The notes beneath the pieces are model-generated. The model ran no database searches, was not told the DNA's origin, and was given only the letters and a program-made list of their open reading frames with translations. A stretch of DNA of 64,000 bases from Chryseobacterium sp. E1 (lineage in GTDB: Bacteria > Bacteroidota > Bacteroidia > Flavobacteriales > Weeksellaceae): assembly GCA_019203745.1 (NCBI GenBank), contig CP078104.1, positions 3,968,001 through 4,032,000 of the forward strand, given 5' to 3'. Below, in pieces: positions 31,344 through 41,919 of the stretch (the first letter of the stretch is position 1; every line of letters starts with the position of its first letter). Both the position numbers and the translations under genes were made by a program.

Positions 31344-31795
31344 AAATAACAGAAGTAGAGAATATTCTCTTTAATCCTTTATTCACATCTAATTTGTTAA
31401 AATATGCTTTATGTGGTGCAAAGGGTAATAAATTAAAGCTTGAAGTTATATATTATATTTTACCATTGTTATACAATGAACAGATTAAGACTAAATTGGC
31501 TAAATCCAATTCTAGAAGCTCATTTAAAACATTTTTTAGTATTGATATCAAAAGAGAAGTTATTGGTATTGAGGAGCTTTTAAAGAATTATAATAAAAAA
31601 TCTAAAGAAGCACTAATTACGCTTGCCAATTTGCATTCAATCGAATTTTCATCTTATGTGTCCTTAAAAGAGAAGATTGAAATCCAATATTCCCAAGAAC
31701 CAGATAGTCAGCTTAGAGAATATTATAAGGCTGCCTTCAACTTAGGAAATATATTATCAAAGGAAGATTACAAAAAAATATTTTATAGTTTTTAA
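31340..31795 (+). CDS. ABC-3C middle component-like protein
   Basis: Intact, 151 residues. Begins MKITEVENILFNPLFTSNLL and continues KYALCGAKGNKLKLEVIYYI with LPLLY, the 'NP...LL' and 'E..YLILPLLL' pattern of the middle components of three-component ABC conflict systems. The remainder is helical (GIEELLKNYNKKSKEALITL). The middle component is thought to bridge effector and ATPase. It overlaps the effector gene by four bases and ends 4 bases before the ATPase start, a tightly coupled trio. Assignment rests on pattern plus position. Confidence 0.65.
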   Translation: MKITEVENILFNPLFTSNLLKYALCGAKGNKLKLEVIYYILPLLYNEQIKTKLAKSNSRSSFKTFFSIDIKREVIGIEELLKNYNKKSKEALITLANLHSIEFSSYVSLKEKIEIQYSQEPDSQLREYYKAAFNLGNILSKEDYKKIFYSF

Positions 31796-31799
31796 TATT

Positions 31800-33726
31800 A
31801 TGAAGGCATCAATATCACATATATTTCTTTTTAACGGTGAACAAATTAGAAGTCTAAAATTTGAAGAGGGGCTAAATATTATAACAGGTGACTCTAAGAC
31901 GGGAAAAAGCGCAGTAATCGAGATAATAGATTACTGTCTTTTTGCAAGTCGTTCAACAATCCCAAAAGGGATAATAACAGATTGGACAGAGCTTTATTGT
32001 ATTGTTTTTAAAGTTATGGAGAAACTTTTGGTTATTGCTAGGAAAAAGAACAGTAATTCAATGTATTTTGTTGTTGAAACTGATGATATACTATTTGAAA
32101 GTTTATCACTTGAGTATTTTGCTGATAAATCACTGATGGATTTAAACGATGCAAAAAAGAATTTGAAAAGCACCTTGGTATTTCTGTTTTGGATATTAGA
32201 ACAGACATAGAAGAAGATAGAAGAAGCTCAGGGGTAAGGTTACTATGAGAAGCTTTACCCCTTTCTTATTTCAACATCAAAATCTTATAGCGAATAAGCA
32301 CAGTCTTTTTATCGTTTTGATGATTTTTACAAAAGAAAAAAACAATTGATGATTATTCTATTCTTATGGGCTGGGAAAATGCGGAGTATTTTGATTTACG
32401 ACGAGAATTAGAGGAAAAACAAAAAGAGCAAGCAAAAAGCAAAAAAATTGCAGAAAAGCTAAAAATAAATAGTGATCAACTTAAAATAGATTTGTATAAT
32501 AGCTTGTCAATATATTATACTTTTTTAGGAAAAGATTTAGATGAAGAAATAAGCTTAAGTGATTTAAAAAACTTTCTAAAGATTTACCCAAGGCAAATCC
32601 AAATTCAGTAGCAGACCAAAATTTACATTTATTAATAAAGAGGATTGATAACGACATCTCTGAAAAAAAGAAAGTGCTTACAAATGTTGAAAATCTAATT
32701 GATACAATCAACAATAATAACAATTTATCTAAAAACTATGGAGGTAATATAAATAGATTGAAATCGATGGCTTCCATACCGACAATTTTAGAGGAAATTC
32801 ATTGTCCTCTATGTGAGCAAGAAGTTAAAGAGATAAAAGAAAAAATCAATATCGTAAAGGAGTCTAACGAAATGCTTGTTGCTGAATTTGAAAAAATTGG
32901 TCTTTATGTCAACGATACAAGTGAGGAAAATGACTCTTTAAGAAAACAAAGAGACCAGCTTAAAAAAGAAATCAAAGAGCTCTCTATCAAAGCCGAAAAA
33001 ATTAATACACAAATCACTTCTGAGTTTAGCAGTCGTGAAGAATATGAAAAAGGATTATTATTAAAAGGCCGTACTGAAGCAACAGCTATAACTCTTATTG
33101 AAAGAAGTCAGTTACTTTCAACCGGTAAAAATGATTTCTCAGAACTAGCTGATTATATAGAAGAGCTAAAATCAAAATTAGAGGGATATAACCTCAAAGA
33201 AAAATTGCAAAAAGCTGAAGTTTTACTGAGCAATAAGATGAGTGAAATCTGTAATCAACTTGATTTTGAGGAAGAATTTAAGCCAGGAAGTATTTGGTTT
33301 GATCTGGAGAAATTTGCTCTTAATTATACTATCAATGAAAAAGAAAAAATTCTATTGTCGGAGATGGGAAGTGGGTCAAATTGGTTAGCTATCCATTTAT
33401 CAGCTTTTCTAGGTTTTCTATATTTACATTCAATAATTGATTCTTCCTGTATTCCTTCAATATTAATTTTGGATCAACCTAGTCAGGTTTATTTTCCAAA
33501 GATATATGGGAAACTTGATGAAGATGAAGAAAACGTGCTTAATAAAAAGGATGATAACATTTTGCAGGTTAAAAATATTTTTAAAGTTCTATCAAGTGAA
33601 ATTACATCTATTGAACAGGAATGCGGCTATAAACCCCAAATTATTGTTTTAGAACATGCCGATGAAGAGGAGTTTTCCCAATTCATTAAATATCGCTGGA
33701 GAAAAGATGGAGAAAAATTGATTTAA
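31800..33726 (+). CDS. SMC/RecN-like ATPase, DUF3732-type, of an ABC-3C system (frameshifted)
   Basis: About 642 residues. Walker A is GDSKTGKSAV (about residues 30-39) in an N-terminal half-domain. A long coiled coil follows (EEKQKEQAKSKKIAEKLKIN; KEIKELSIKAEKINTQIT) with a CPLCEQEV zinc-hook-like Cys pair in the middle. The C-terminal half has the ABC-signature-like LSEMGSGSNWLAIHL, Walker B with D-loop ILILDQPSQVYFP, and IIVLEHADEEEF at the switch. The DQPSQVYFP form is characteristic of DUF3732. Breaks near 32200, 32240 and 32580. Predicted to sense nucleic-acid ends or viral structures and to license the effector. Confidence 0.8.
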
Positions 33727-33850
33727 TTAACACTTATTAATACTTAACAAATAATCATAGCATTGCCTGCCTCATAATTTTAAATTACTGTATAAGGTAT
33801 TGTAATGTTATAATTGCAGTTTTATAATTAAATTACAAAAAATATAATAA

Positions 33851-35115
33851 ATGAAAAATGATAAGCCTGGTTATAATAGTGCTTATATTAGCTTAAATCT
33901 ACTGGATGAATTGGATTATTGCCTAGGGGATATGGCAAACCTAATGTAGAATTTCTGTTTTCCCTAAATACTTTTGTGGAAACATTCATAGCTTCTTCAG
34001 AGTTTTATACTTCCTTGGATGAGTTAAATCATCTTAATCTAACAACACCGGTACTTTTCCCAAATGGAAGACCTATTTTAAATTTAGTTGCAAAATCCGG
34101 AGGGTTAAGGTTTGTAGCGGGTGTCGTAGATAAACCTGGCCAGGAGATCTACAGAGGTGATTTGTTCAATAGAAGTAAAAACGAAGCGCAAAAGGATTTT
34201 GTGATGCAATATGGACAAAAAATTCAGGAAAAATATTTTATTAAAAGTGACATCAATGATGTCTTGGAAACAATTCCACTTGTTACCTCCAAATTTGAAG
34301 ATGACAGTTTTATTGTTTCTGAAACAAAGAGTACCCTGATTGAGTTGGTATCTAATCTGATGAATGTATCCAAATCATCAAGTATTCAGACTTCATTGCC
34401 AATTTCACTGTATGGAAAACAGCTAGAAAGTCTGAGTAAAACACCATATTCTATACAATCTTTAGATATGGTAGCTAAAATCCATAATGCTAAAGTCGAG
34501 GATCTTAAAAATAGCCTCAACTACCAGTTTTTACCAATCCCATCGTTTACCAATATCTTATTGAGTAGTGTAACTTCAGTCAGCGAGATTCCTTATAAAC
34601 TGGGACAGTTAAGATTGGATTTTCAGGAATTACGAGATAAGTTTGTCCAATTGGAGGTTGATATTTATGAATCGGAAAAAATAAAAGAGCAGATAGATGC
34701 TTTTGAAAAATTTAAGGAGTTTTGGACAGTGTTTAATAAAAAATATGTAGACCGTAAGCATCGTATTTATTTTGGTAATTTTGATTTCGGCGAAGGTGTA
34801 GATATTGATAAAGGGGTTGATTCCTATTTAGATGGTGATTCATTCTCTGACTCTTTTAAAGAATTAAATTTAGGAAAAATAGCAGCTAATATTGCTGGTA
34901 AGGGATATTCTTGGTATAAAGATAGAAGGGTAATTAGCAGATTTAAAGGAATCACTAATATCTGGGAGTTATTTGAAAATAGTAATGGCATTACCCAACA
35001 GCTAAAACATTTTGAGCGTTTGTTTAATGTCCAATTTAGTAATCAAGAAATAAACAGGGTTCACAGTTTTGTTAATAGTAAATTAAATAATATAACAAAG
35101 GAAATTTCAGAATAG
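33851..35115 (+). CDS. unrecognised protein, first gene of a two-gene island operon (one frameshift)
   Basis: About 421 residues from ATG 33851 (MKNDKPGYNSAYISLNLLDE), with a single missing base near 33919, after which the frame is open to 35115. Mostly helical and charged, with a central LPIPSFTNILLSSVTSVSEI leading into a coiled-coil-like FQELRDKFVQLEVDIYESEK, and a C-terminal AANIAGKGYSWYKDRRVISR helix. No signal peptide, no transmembrane segment, no nucleotide-binding motif visible. Two bases separate it from the next gene, so the two are surely co-expressed. It follows the ABC-3C operon by 125 bases. No family recognised; part of a defence island by position. Confidence 0.65.
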
Positions 35116-35117
35116 GC

Positions 35118-35999
35118 ATGTCGTATTTTAATAAGCGTAAATCAAGTGGTATTTTTATTCCATCAAGAAACGGATTTATAGAACATACAGGAGAGGTGGG
35201 AAACGGTTCAATAAATTCGTTAACTAAAGTATTTGGATATCATCCAGATCAACTTTATTCTATTCATTGCTCGGGAGCTGGAAAACCAAAAATATGGGCA
35301 ATTGAAATAGAAGTATTTACTCGAAACATTGCTTTTGTCATGGTTGATTCTAGTGTTACTTATCTTTCTCAAAAAGATGTCAATAAGCACTTAAAAGAAT
35401 TTTCTGTTGTAAAGGAGTTTAATGCACTTACAACACATGATATTCTTGCGAATGCAGTAGAAAATGGTAGTTTTTCTACAGAATTTTTAGCAAAGGTTTT
35501 AAACTTAAAAGACATTTCTAGCAACGGAATGTTTTATTCGGAGAAGATCAAAACATATTTATATTTTACTGATGGTATTCTCTCAAATTTCCAAGTAGAT
35601 GACGGTCTAATGCCATACTCAAGGCATTTACAGGAGGTGAATAACAAGGTTTTTGGATGGATTTCAGACTTAGCTTATAAGTATTGGCCAAATGATGATT
35701 TTAAGGCAAAAAGAGAAATCAATATTCAATCAGATGCATGGAGTCAAGTTCCTGAAGCATTTGGAAATAAATTCATTGCTTTACACAGAACTGAAAACGG
35801 AGGAGTAAATTTACATATGTTGCTTGTTTGTCATTATAATTATCCCATCAATTTAACCCAATTTGAAGAGGTAAATCATGGTAGATACAAGATAGAGAAT
35901 GGCGATTTAATTTCTGACCCCATTATTATATTTATGGGAAATTTTAAATATTATTTTGATAGGTCAACCGAAATGCTGTTATATACAGATCAAATATAG
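35118..35999 (+). CDS. unrecognised protein, second gene of a two-gene island operon
   Basis: Intact, 293 residues. Starts MSYFNKRKSSGIFIPSRNGF. Notable pieces: SIHCSGAGKPKIWAIEIEVF with TRNIAFVMVDSSVTYLSQKD (alternating strands that could be a nuclease- or hydrolase-like core; the E-x-E and VD are candidate acidic residues), YLYFTDGILSNF, and a C-terminal half rich in aromatic strands (HMLLVCHYNYPINLTQFEEV; IIIFMGNFKYYFDRS). No signal or membrane segment. Stop-start gap with the previous gene is two bases. No family recognised. Confidence 0.65.
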   Translation: MSYFNKRKSSGIFIPSRNGFIEHTGEVGNGSINSLTKVFGYHPDQLYSIHCSGAGKPKIWAIEIEVFTRNIAFVMVDSSVTYLSQKDVNKHLKEFSVVKEFNALTTHDILANAVENGSFSTEFLAKVLNLKDISSNGMFYSEKIKTYLYFTDGILSNFQVDDGLMPYSRHLQEVNNKVFGWISDLAYKYWPNDDFKAKREINIQSDAWSQVPEAFGNKFIALHRTENGGVNLHMLLVCHYNYPINLTQFEEVNHGRYKIENGDLISDPIIIFMGNFKYYFDRSTEMLLYTDQI

Positions 36000-36075
36000 C
36001 TCATATTTGGAATTACAAAATCTATTTTTAGGTAACAGTATAATTACTTGCACCGGGAGTGTAACTCAAACTGTG

Positions 36076-36159
36076 TCATTGAACAAAACTTAATGTTCTT
36101 TTAGGTTTTGTAATTTTCTGTATCTGGCTGTACATTCTTTCAATCGGATTTGTGATGTA
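36076..36159 (-). mobile_element. remnant of an IS256-like (mutator-type) transposase
   Basis: Minus strand: YITNPIERMYSQIQKITKPK followed by RTLSFVQ and a stop. IS256-family transposases carry 'YTTNxIExxNxxIRKxTKxK' near the C-terminus; 28 residues remain. It is directly joined to the end of the HTH gene at 36140. The adjacent GTGTAACTCAAACTGTGTC (36058-36076) could be an old terminal inverted repeat. Only a scar of the insertion survives. Confidence 0.45.
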
Positions 36160-36432
36160 AATATACTTTGCCTTCTTGGATCCAATTTAATAGTTCTTCT
36201 TTTGAAAAATGGAGTCTATTACCTTTTTTATAAAAGGGTATTTCACGCAAACATACTTTGGAATAAAGGGTAGATAAAGATAGATTTAAAATTTTACAGG
36301 CTTCCTTTGCCCCAACATAGTCAAATTTTTGAGATCCTTTTTAGTTCGATTCAATAGAGTTTTCTCTATTTTATCTAATCTATTTTCAATTCTTTTGAGA
36401 ATATTAGGTATTTGTTCAAATGTATATTCCAT
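36140..36432 (-). CDS. helix-turn-helix (excisionase-like) protein, C-terminus replaced (frameshifted)
   Basis: About 96 residues from ATG 36432. A coiled N-terminal part (IPNILKRIENRLDKIEKTLL) leads after one break (near 36330) to FDYVGAKEACKILNLSLSTL, YSKVCLREIPFYKKGNRLHF and SKEELLNWIQEGKV, the winged-HTH layout of MerR/excisionase-like DNA-binding proteins of Bacteroidota mobile elements. Right after the last helix it runs into transposase-derived sequence, so the natural tail is lost. It may help excision or regulate element genes. No integrase is next to it; the nearest lies 3.4 kb away. Confidence 0.6.
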
Positions 36433-36588
36433 AACTTTTTTGTTCAATATTATGAAAATTATTATCCCTAACTTTTAAGATTACCTAATCTGTCCTAATT
36501 TGGCTTATCATGGCTTTTGCTAAGAAATTATAACCCTTATAACAGAATAAAACTCAGGTGGATTATTTATTTTTATTGAGAGGTAAAA

Positions 36589-39126
36589 TCAGATGATTTT
36601 ATCCAGTTTTTGAATTAGCTTCTCTTTTTCTCCACTTCCGGTTGTTGAGAAACGTAATAAAGGAATATTGTATTTTTCCAAGATTTTATTTTTTATTAAG
36701 TCCCGGTTACTTTGCTGAGTTTCTTTTTGTGGAATTCAAAACCATCAACTTCTATGGCTAAAACAGGATGTTTACTGAGTTTATTAAAGATGAGAAAATC
36801 TAAATGTGTAGAATGATGTTTCGCATAGTTCTCTTCTTCATTGGTTAATTTGGAAAAGTTAGAAATCAGATGTTGGAAGGGAAAGTGTAGAATGACATCA
36901 TACTTTGAGTAGTTATCCATAGATAAAACTTCAGAGATCAGTGCATACATTAAATTCTCACTATCAAAGAAAGATTTTCGATATTTTTGGATAAAATTTC
37001 CTTTCTCTTTTTTTCGTAGCCTTTATACAAGTAATCAAATATCGATCGTACATCACTATGTATGATCTCAAAATTATTATAATCAATATAACGTATTAGG
37101 TCAGTAATGTTACGGTCATTGTCATCTTTGTTACCGTGTACAAGCACTATAAGTTGATCAATAGCGCGGAGATTGCAACATTCAGACGATTTGGATTGTC
37201 TGTAAATTCTGAAATTTGATTATCTACAGTAGAAAGTATAATTATATTATTTTCTCTTCCCTGAAACTTATCTACAGTATCAATTTTGATTTGGGTTTTA
37301 TCAAAAGTTTCCTCAAGTGCATTTGCATGATCACGATAGGGCGAAACTATTCCTAAATCTTCATTCTCAAGTTGTTGTTGCGGGATAATCTCCTTGATAA
37401 TGACATCAATTTGCCGTTGATTCATTCTTTCCCTCGCATGATTACCAGGAACTGTTCTATGGAGCTTTAAAGGTTCTCTTATACTTTTTGCCTCAGAAAG
37501 GATAATCAGTTGATTGTTATAAAATCTTCTGTTGCAAAATTCAATGATTTTCGGGTGGCAGCGGTAATGTTCCCGTAAAAGTGTTTTTGGGATTTCCGGA
37601 AATAATTTTATTATAGAAAGTAGTAAGTTATATTTTGAATAATTATACGGTTCTGGCAAATCAAATGATTGGAAAAGAGAATCTGTTTTTTGCCTATTAT
37701 CAAATTCTATGACATTAGGAAGCTGTTTTAAATCGCCCACTATTACAGCTTGTTTTGCACATGACAAAGCAAGTACACCAGTGGTAAGGTCCACTTGTGA
37801 AGATTCATCAATGATAACAAAATCATAATTTACTTTTTCTGCTAGACTTCTTCGTAATGAGTAGGTTGTACTCATAATTACTGGATAATCTTTTATAAAC
37901 TCTTCCGATTTAAAGAATAAATCTTTTTCAGAATAATTTGTTCTTTTTTTTCTTTCCATATTTTTATAAAGTTCATTTTTGAAGATTTTCTTAGAAATTT
38001 CTGTATATTCTTTCATTTTGTTATCAAAAGAAAATTGTTCTAAAGATTGTGTTAATTGATCCTCACGAGAAATTAACTCAGCAATTTTGACCTGATAATA
38101 TAGAGTCTGAATATTCTTAATCATTTCTTGTTTGGAGAGCAAATAGAAGGCCTTGTTCTTTACTCCATACTTAAAGCGGAAGATTAATTTTTTCCACCAT
38201 TTAAACTTTTCTTCGGTTTCAATTGATATCCAAAGAGAAAGCAATTCGTCAGAGGTTATTTTCTTTTTGAGTTCTATGCTAACCGTTGAATTTATATCTT
38301 TTAAAAAATGTTGTTGTTCTGTTTTTATATTTTCGATAGTTAGCTTTATAGAGGCTAATTCATTTTTCTTGGCAAGGTTTTCAGTAAGTTGGTTGAAAAG
38401 GGTATTATTATCTTGTTGTAATTTTTCTTTTTGCTCTTGGGATAATTTAAACTTAGATAAGTCTGGAATTGCTGTTTGAGATTCAATAAAATCCTTCTTA
38501 TTAATACTACTTCCTAATGAAGCTGCGATAAAAGAAATACCACTTTTTCAAGTTTTTCGTAAACATTTTTGTTGCTGAATTATTGTTGGACACTATTGCT
38601 ACACTTTGTCCATTCATTACTGCATTAGCAATGATATTAAGTATTGTTTGGGTTTTTCCGTCCCAGGTGGCCCCTCTATGATACTTAATGGATTAGAAAA
38701 AGCAGTATTCACAGCATTTTTTTGACTTAGGTTAAATCCAAAAGGAAAAATGTCTGTAGATGGGGATGAGATGTGTTTATCTGGAGATATATTATTTAAA
38801 TAATTGAAAAGAATAGAATGTTCTGGAATAAATGATATTTTATCATAGCTATCAGCAAGTATATTTTTTCCCTCTCCTGTTTTGAGGCCAACTATATTTG
38901 CAACCTTTTTTAAATATTTAAAAACATCTTCGGCTTTTTTACTTTGTATAGCTGATTTTATAATTTGAACTTTATTCTTATTATATGGATAGTATTTGTC
39001 ATTTCCATAAAAAGATATGACACATTTATCATCATCAAAGAAGTATGATTCAATTTTATCTGTCTTATCTACTCCATCAATATAGATGATCTCATTTTTT
39101 GGAAATGAATTATTGCTTTTATACAT
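36589..39126 (-). CDS. SF1 helicase with C-terminal PD-(D/E)xK nuclease domain (frameshifted)
   Basis: About 845 residues. Helicase motifs in order: Walker A GPPGTGKT (the G is lost at a break near 38657), DESSQ in YDFVIIDESSQVDLTTG (motif II), VGDLKQLPNV (III), LREHYRCHPKIIEFCN (IV), VDKFQGRENNIIILSTV (V) and NRLNVAISAA (VI), typical of Upf1-like SF1 enzymes. A long coiled insertion separates motifs I and II. The C-terminus ENLMYALISEVL ... HLDFLIFNKLSKHPVLAIEV then DGFEFH and KILEKYNIPLLRFSTTGSG is a DUF2726/Vsr-like nuclease (D...E-x-D). Breaks near 38657, 38545, 38250, 37147, 36950 and 36720. Preceded after 17 bases by an unknown 190-residue gene. Probably a defence nuclease-helicase. Confidence 0.85.
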
Positions 39127-39143
39127 TTTGGACTCAGGTTATT

Positions 39144-39716
39144 TTATTTGTTTTTTTCAATCAAAATTACTGATTTGAATTTTTTTACCATATGAGTCAC
39201 TGCAAAAGTCATAGATGTACCCCTCTTTTTCAATTCGGCTCTAATCTTATTTAAAAGTTTCTTCCGTTCATCCGTTGATAGGTTATCATTGTTATGACCA
39301 ACACAAATATAGATTAATCGTGTATCAGGTAGTTGACAAATATTATTATTGATTATTTGCTCATTTAAAAAAGACGAATTGAATTTTATTGGCTTTAGAT
39401 TAATATTTTGGAAATCTTTCTCTAAAAATGTATCTAATTGTGGTTTCTCCCAGTAACTTGGGATCATATTAAATGCCATTGAAGCAACTTCTAAGTTCTC
39501 AATATTGTAACTCGAGTTACTTATGATATATAAAGCATTATAAATTCCATCTCTGATAGCAGTATTGATAGCAGGCATTGTATCATCATCCATAACTGCA
39601 CCATTAGCATGAAGATCTTCTAAATGATTACGAACATATAGTGCTATAAATTTGGATAGTAACTGTAAGGATTCCTGATTATTAAATACTATTGCATCTT
39701 TTAATAGTTTATTCAT
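39144..39716 (-). CDS. unrecognised 190-residue partner of the helicase-nuclease
   Basis: Intact. Starts MNKLLKDAIVFNNQESLQLL, then SKFIALYVRNHLEDLHANGA, a Ser/Asn-rich middle, and a C-terminal RLIYICVGHNNDNLSTDERK with KLLNKIRAELKKRGTSMTFA. No signal peptide. It could be an alpha-helical N-part plus a small Rossmann-like end (IYICVGHNND). It ends 17 bases before the helicase start, same strand, so the two form an operon. No family recognised; a regulatory or adaptor role is only a guess. Confidence 0.65.
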   Translation of the reverse strand: MNKLLKDAIVFNNQESLQLLSKFIALYVRNHLEDLHANGAVMDDDTMPAINTAIRDGIYNALYIISNSSYNIENLEVASMAFNMIPSYWEKPQLDTFLEKDFQNINLKPIKFNSSFLNEQIINNNICQLPDTRLIYICVGHNNDNLSTDERKKLLNKIRAELKKRGTSMTFAVTHMVKKFKSVILIEKNK

Positions 39717-39852
39717 AATAATGGATTTGGCTAATAAATATAGTTTTTTTATCTTGATAACAAGATAAAAATATATAATATGCTTTAATAGACCAAACTA
39801 TAATAAGCAGTAGAACAATTATTCAGGATTTAATCAAAATCTAACTTAATTT

Positions 39853-40937
39853 TTAATGACGCTTCCTGGCAACGGAATCAATTATTTTAGTATAAATTTC
39901 TGTTGTCTTAAGATTTCTATGACCCAAAAGTTTAGAAATTGTATAAATGGATGTGCCTGATGCGAGCTGTAATGTAGCAAATGTATGTCGAAAGCCATGA
40001 AATGTAAAGTATTTGTTGATGCCGGCATTCTTTAGCCATGGTTTAAGAAACTTAATGACATCATCATACTTAATTCCTTCAAAAACTTTTTCATTATTCT
40101 CTTTTGGAGGTCCTAATATTTCTAATGTTTTATCTGATATAGGGTAGTATTCTGCGTTTCCGGTTTTACTTTGCTTATATAAAATATAATAACTACCCTT
40201 AAAGCCTTGTATTTCACCCCATACAAGTTTTTTAATATCGGAAAAACGAAAACCGGTTAATGCAGAAAATAAGCCAGCTTTCTTAACTAATTGTGATTCG
40301 CATTTTGCGTTGGCCATACTTTGTAGCTCATTTAAGAAAAGAAAACATCTATGGGTTTCTTCCAATTTTATTCCTTTGACTACAGTACTGAAGTCTGTGA
40401 AAATGTATTTATTAATAAAAGCGTTCTTAAGGGTGTTTCTAAATTTATCAAAATAAGATGACGCAGTATTAAGACTGATTTTCCTTTTGTCTTGACCAAC
40501 TGACGGACTAGACAGCATAAAATTTTTAAACTGCTCACATATAGAACAGTCAAGCTCTTTAAAAGGTAAATTTTTTCCACAAAATTTCTGAAAATACTTT
40601 ACGGCCATTTGCCAATTGTATGAATCTGGTCGTTTATTTGCTTCAGCTTGAAAGAATTCTGTAAAATCAGCTATCCTTTTTTAATTAAAAAATCATAATT
40701 TTTATTTTGAATATCTATTAAACGTTCGGCTTTTCTATATTCCACCAATTTCAAGGTTTCAATATTATGTTGTTTTTCTACATTATTCTTGGGATTCAAA
40801 TAGCTATGTAAATGTAGAAAGTACTTTCTCTTAAGGTCTCCTGTTATTGGATGTGCTATGGGAGGATAGATATCCAAATAATGAGATTCTTGTCCATTAC
40901 TTATGGGCTTTTGTCTTAGTGTTACCCTTGTCATCAC
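39853..40937 (-). CDS. tyrosine recombinase (phage-type integrase) of the island (one frameshift)
   Basis: About 361 residues. Arm-type DNA-binding N-terminus (VTLRQKPISNGQESHYLDIY ... KRKYFLHLHSYLN), SAM-like core-binding domain, and the catalytic domain with ALTGFRFSDIKKLVW (first catalytic Arg), TFHGFRHTFATLQLA (His-x-x-Arg), ISKLLGHRNLKTTEIYTKII (second His and nucleophile Tyr). One break near 40680. This is the Bacteroidota integrase type carried by mobile and defence islands. It lies about 2.1 kb from the mnmE end, with two HTH genes and a truncated integrase between, so it is the probable driver of island integration. Confidence 0.92.
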
Positions 40938-41009
40938 CGTTTATTTTTCTCATTAATAAATAGTTTAAACAGTCAAAAAATATTTTACAATTACAATTTA
41001 TTTCGATTG

Positions 41010-41389
41010 TTAATTCTCTTTGACTCTTAGAATACTAATCTTAAAAAGATTGTCAATTTCTATTCTACTAATTCTGGTGTTTCTTACTGATAGTTTTATT
41101 GATTTTAAACGACCCGAATTAACTAGATTATAGATCATTTGCTTACTGCATTTCAATAAGCAGGCTGATTCTTTAACAGTTAGAAAAGCAGAACTATTTA
41201 TAATATCTATAGAGGATTCTTTAAAAAGCTGTATGTTGATATTACTTTCTTCTATCTTTTTGTTTTTAGCGCTGCCTTATATGCCTTCTTATTACAGGTA
41301 TGGCTGCAGTATCTCGTTACAGTTGTTTTTGCGATAAATTCCTTGCCACAATACTGGCATATTCTTATGGTTTTAATATTAGAACTCAT
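41010..41389 (-). CDS. zinc-ribbon plus helix-turn-helix element protein, copy 1 (one frameshift)
   Basis: About 126 residues. N-terminal treble-clef Cys motif RICQYCGKEFIAKTTVTRYC with SHTC (C-x2-C ... C-x3-C), then FLTVKESACLLKCSKQMIYN and LVNSGRLKSIKL, a MerR/excisionase-type HTH. ATG at 41389 (MSSNIKT) is preferred over upstream Mets because a paralogue at 42476 starts MSTNIHI at the same point. Break near 41265. Likely an excisionase or directionality factor paired with the adjacent integrase. Confidence 0.75.
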
Positions 41390-41604
41390 ATCAATTTTTT
41401 TAACATGAAAAGCTGTTAACCAAATAATTGAGTATGGGGAACCCATAACATTTTGTAGTATGTATTCGTAATAATAGATACTTATTGCTTGAAAAGTCTC
41501 AGATGATTAGTAATTTCCTGATAATATACTCATTCGTAGTTTCTTACTAATCCTGTTGTTATATATTTCAAACATCATTTTTACTCTTAAATTCTCTGCT
41601 ATGA

Positions 41605-41787
41605 TCAATGTTTGGTCATTATGCTTTTTTCAACTTGTGATTGAGGCATGCAATACAGATAAAGTTTTAAATAAAACTTTCGCTGTGATTTTCCAGTTAT
41701 TGGATCATAGATAGGAGGATAGGCATCTAAATAAAGTCTAACAGTATTTTTAGCTGCTGGCTTTTTACGTAATTTAATAAGTGTCAT
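41605..41787 (-). pseudogene. N-terminal fragment of a second integrase
   Basis: 60 codons: KKPAAKNTVRLYLDAYPPIY then DPITGKSQRKFYLKLYLYC, matching the first 60 residues of the integrase at 39853 (YLDIYPPIAHPITGDLKRKY). Nothing of the core or catalytic domains follows. The second zinc-ribbon/HTH gene lies upstream, mirroring the order of the intact pair. Confidence 0.8.
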
Positions 41788-41919
41788 AATATTCTGTTTT
41801 TAGAGTTGTCTCCAAAAATATTATGAAGTCTGCTTAGTTTTAAATTACGTCTTTGGAAAGCTTAATTTGTCTTTTGTTGGCCTTTTGATAAAATAAAACC
41901 AACTCTTTAATTATTATTT

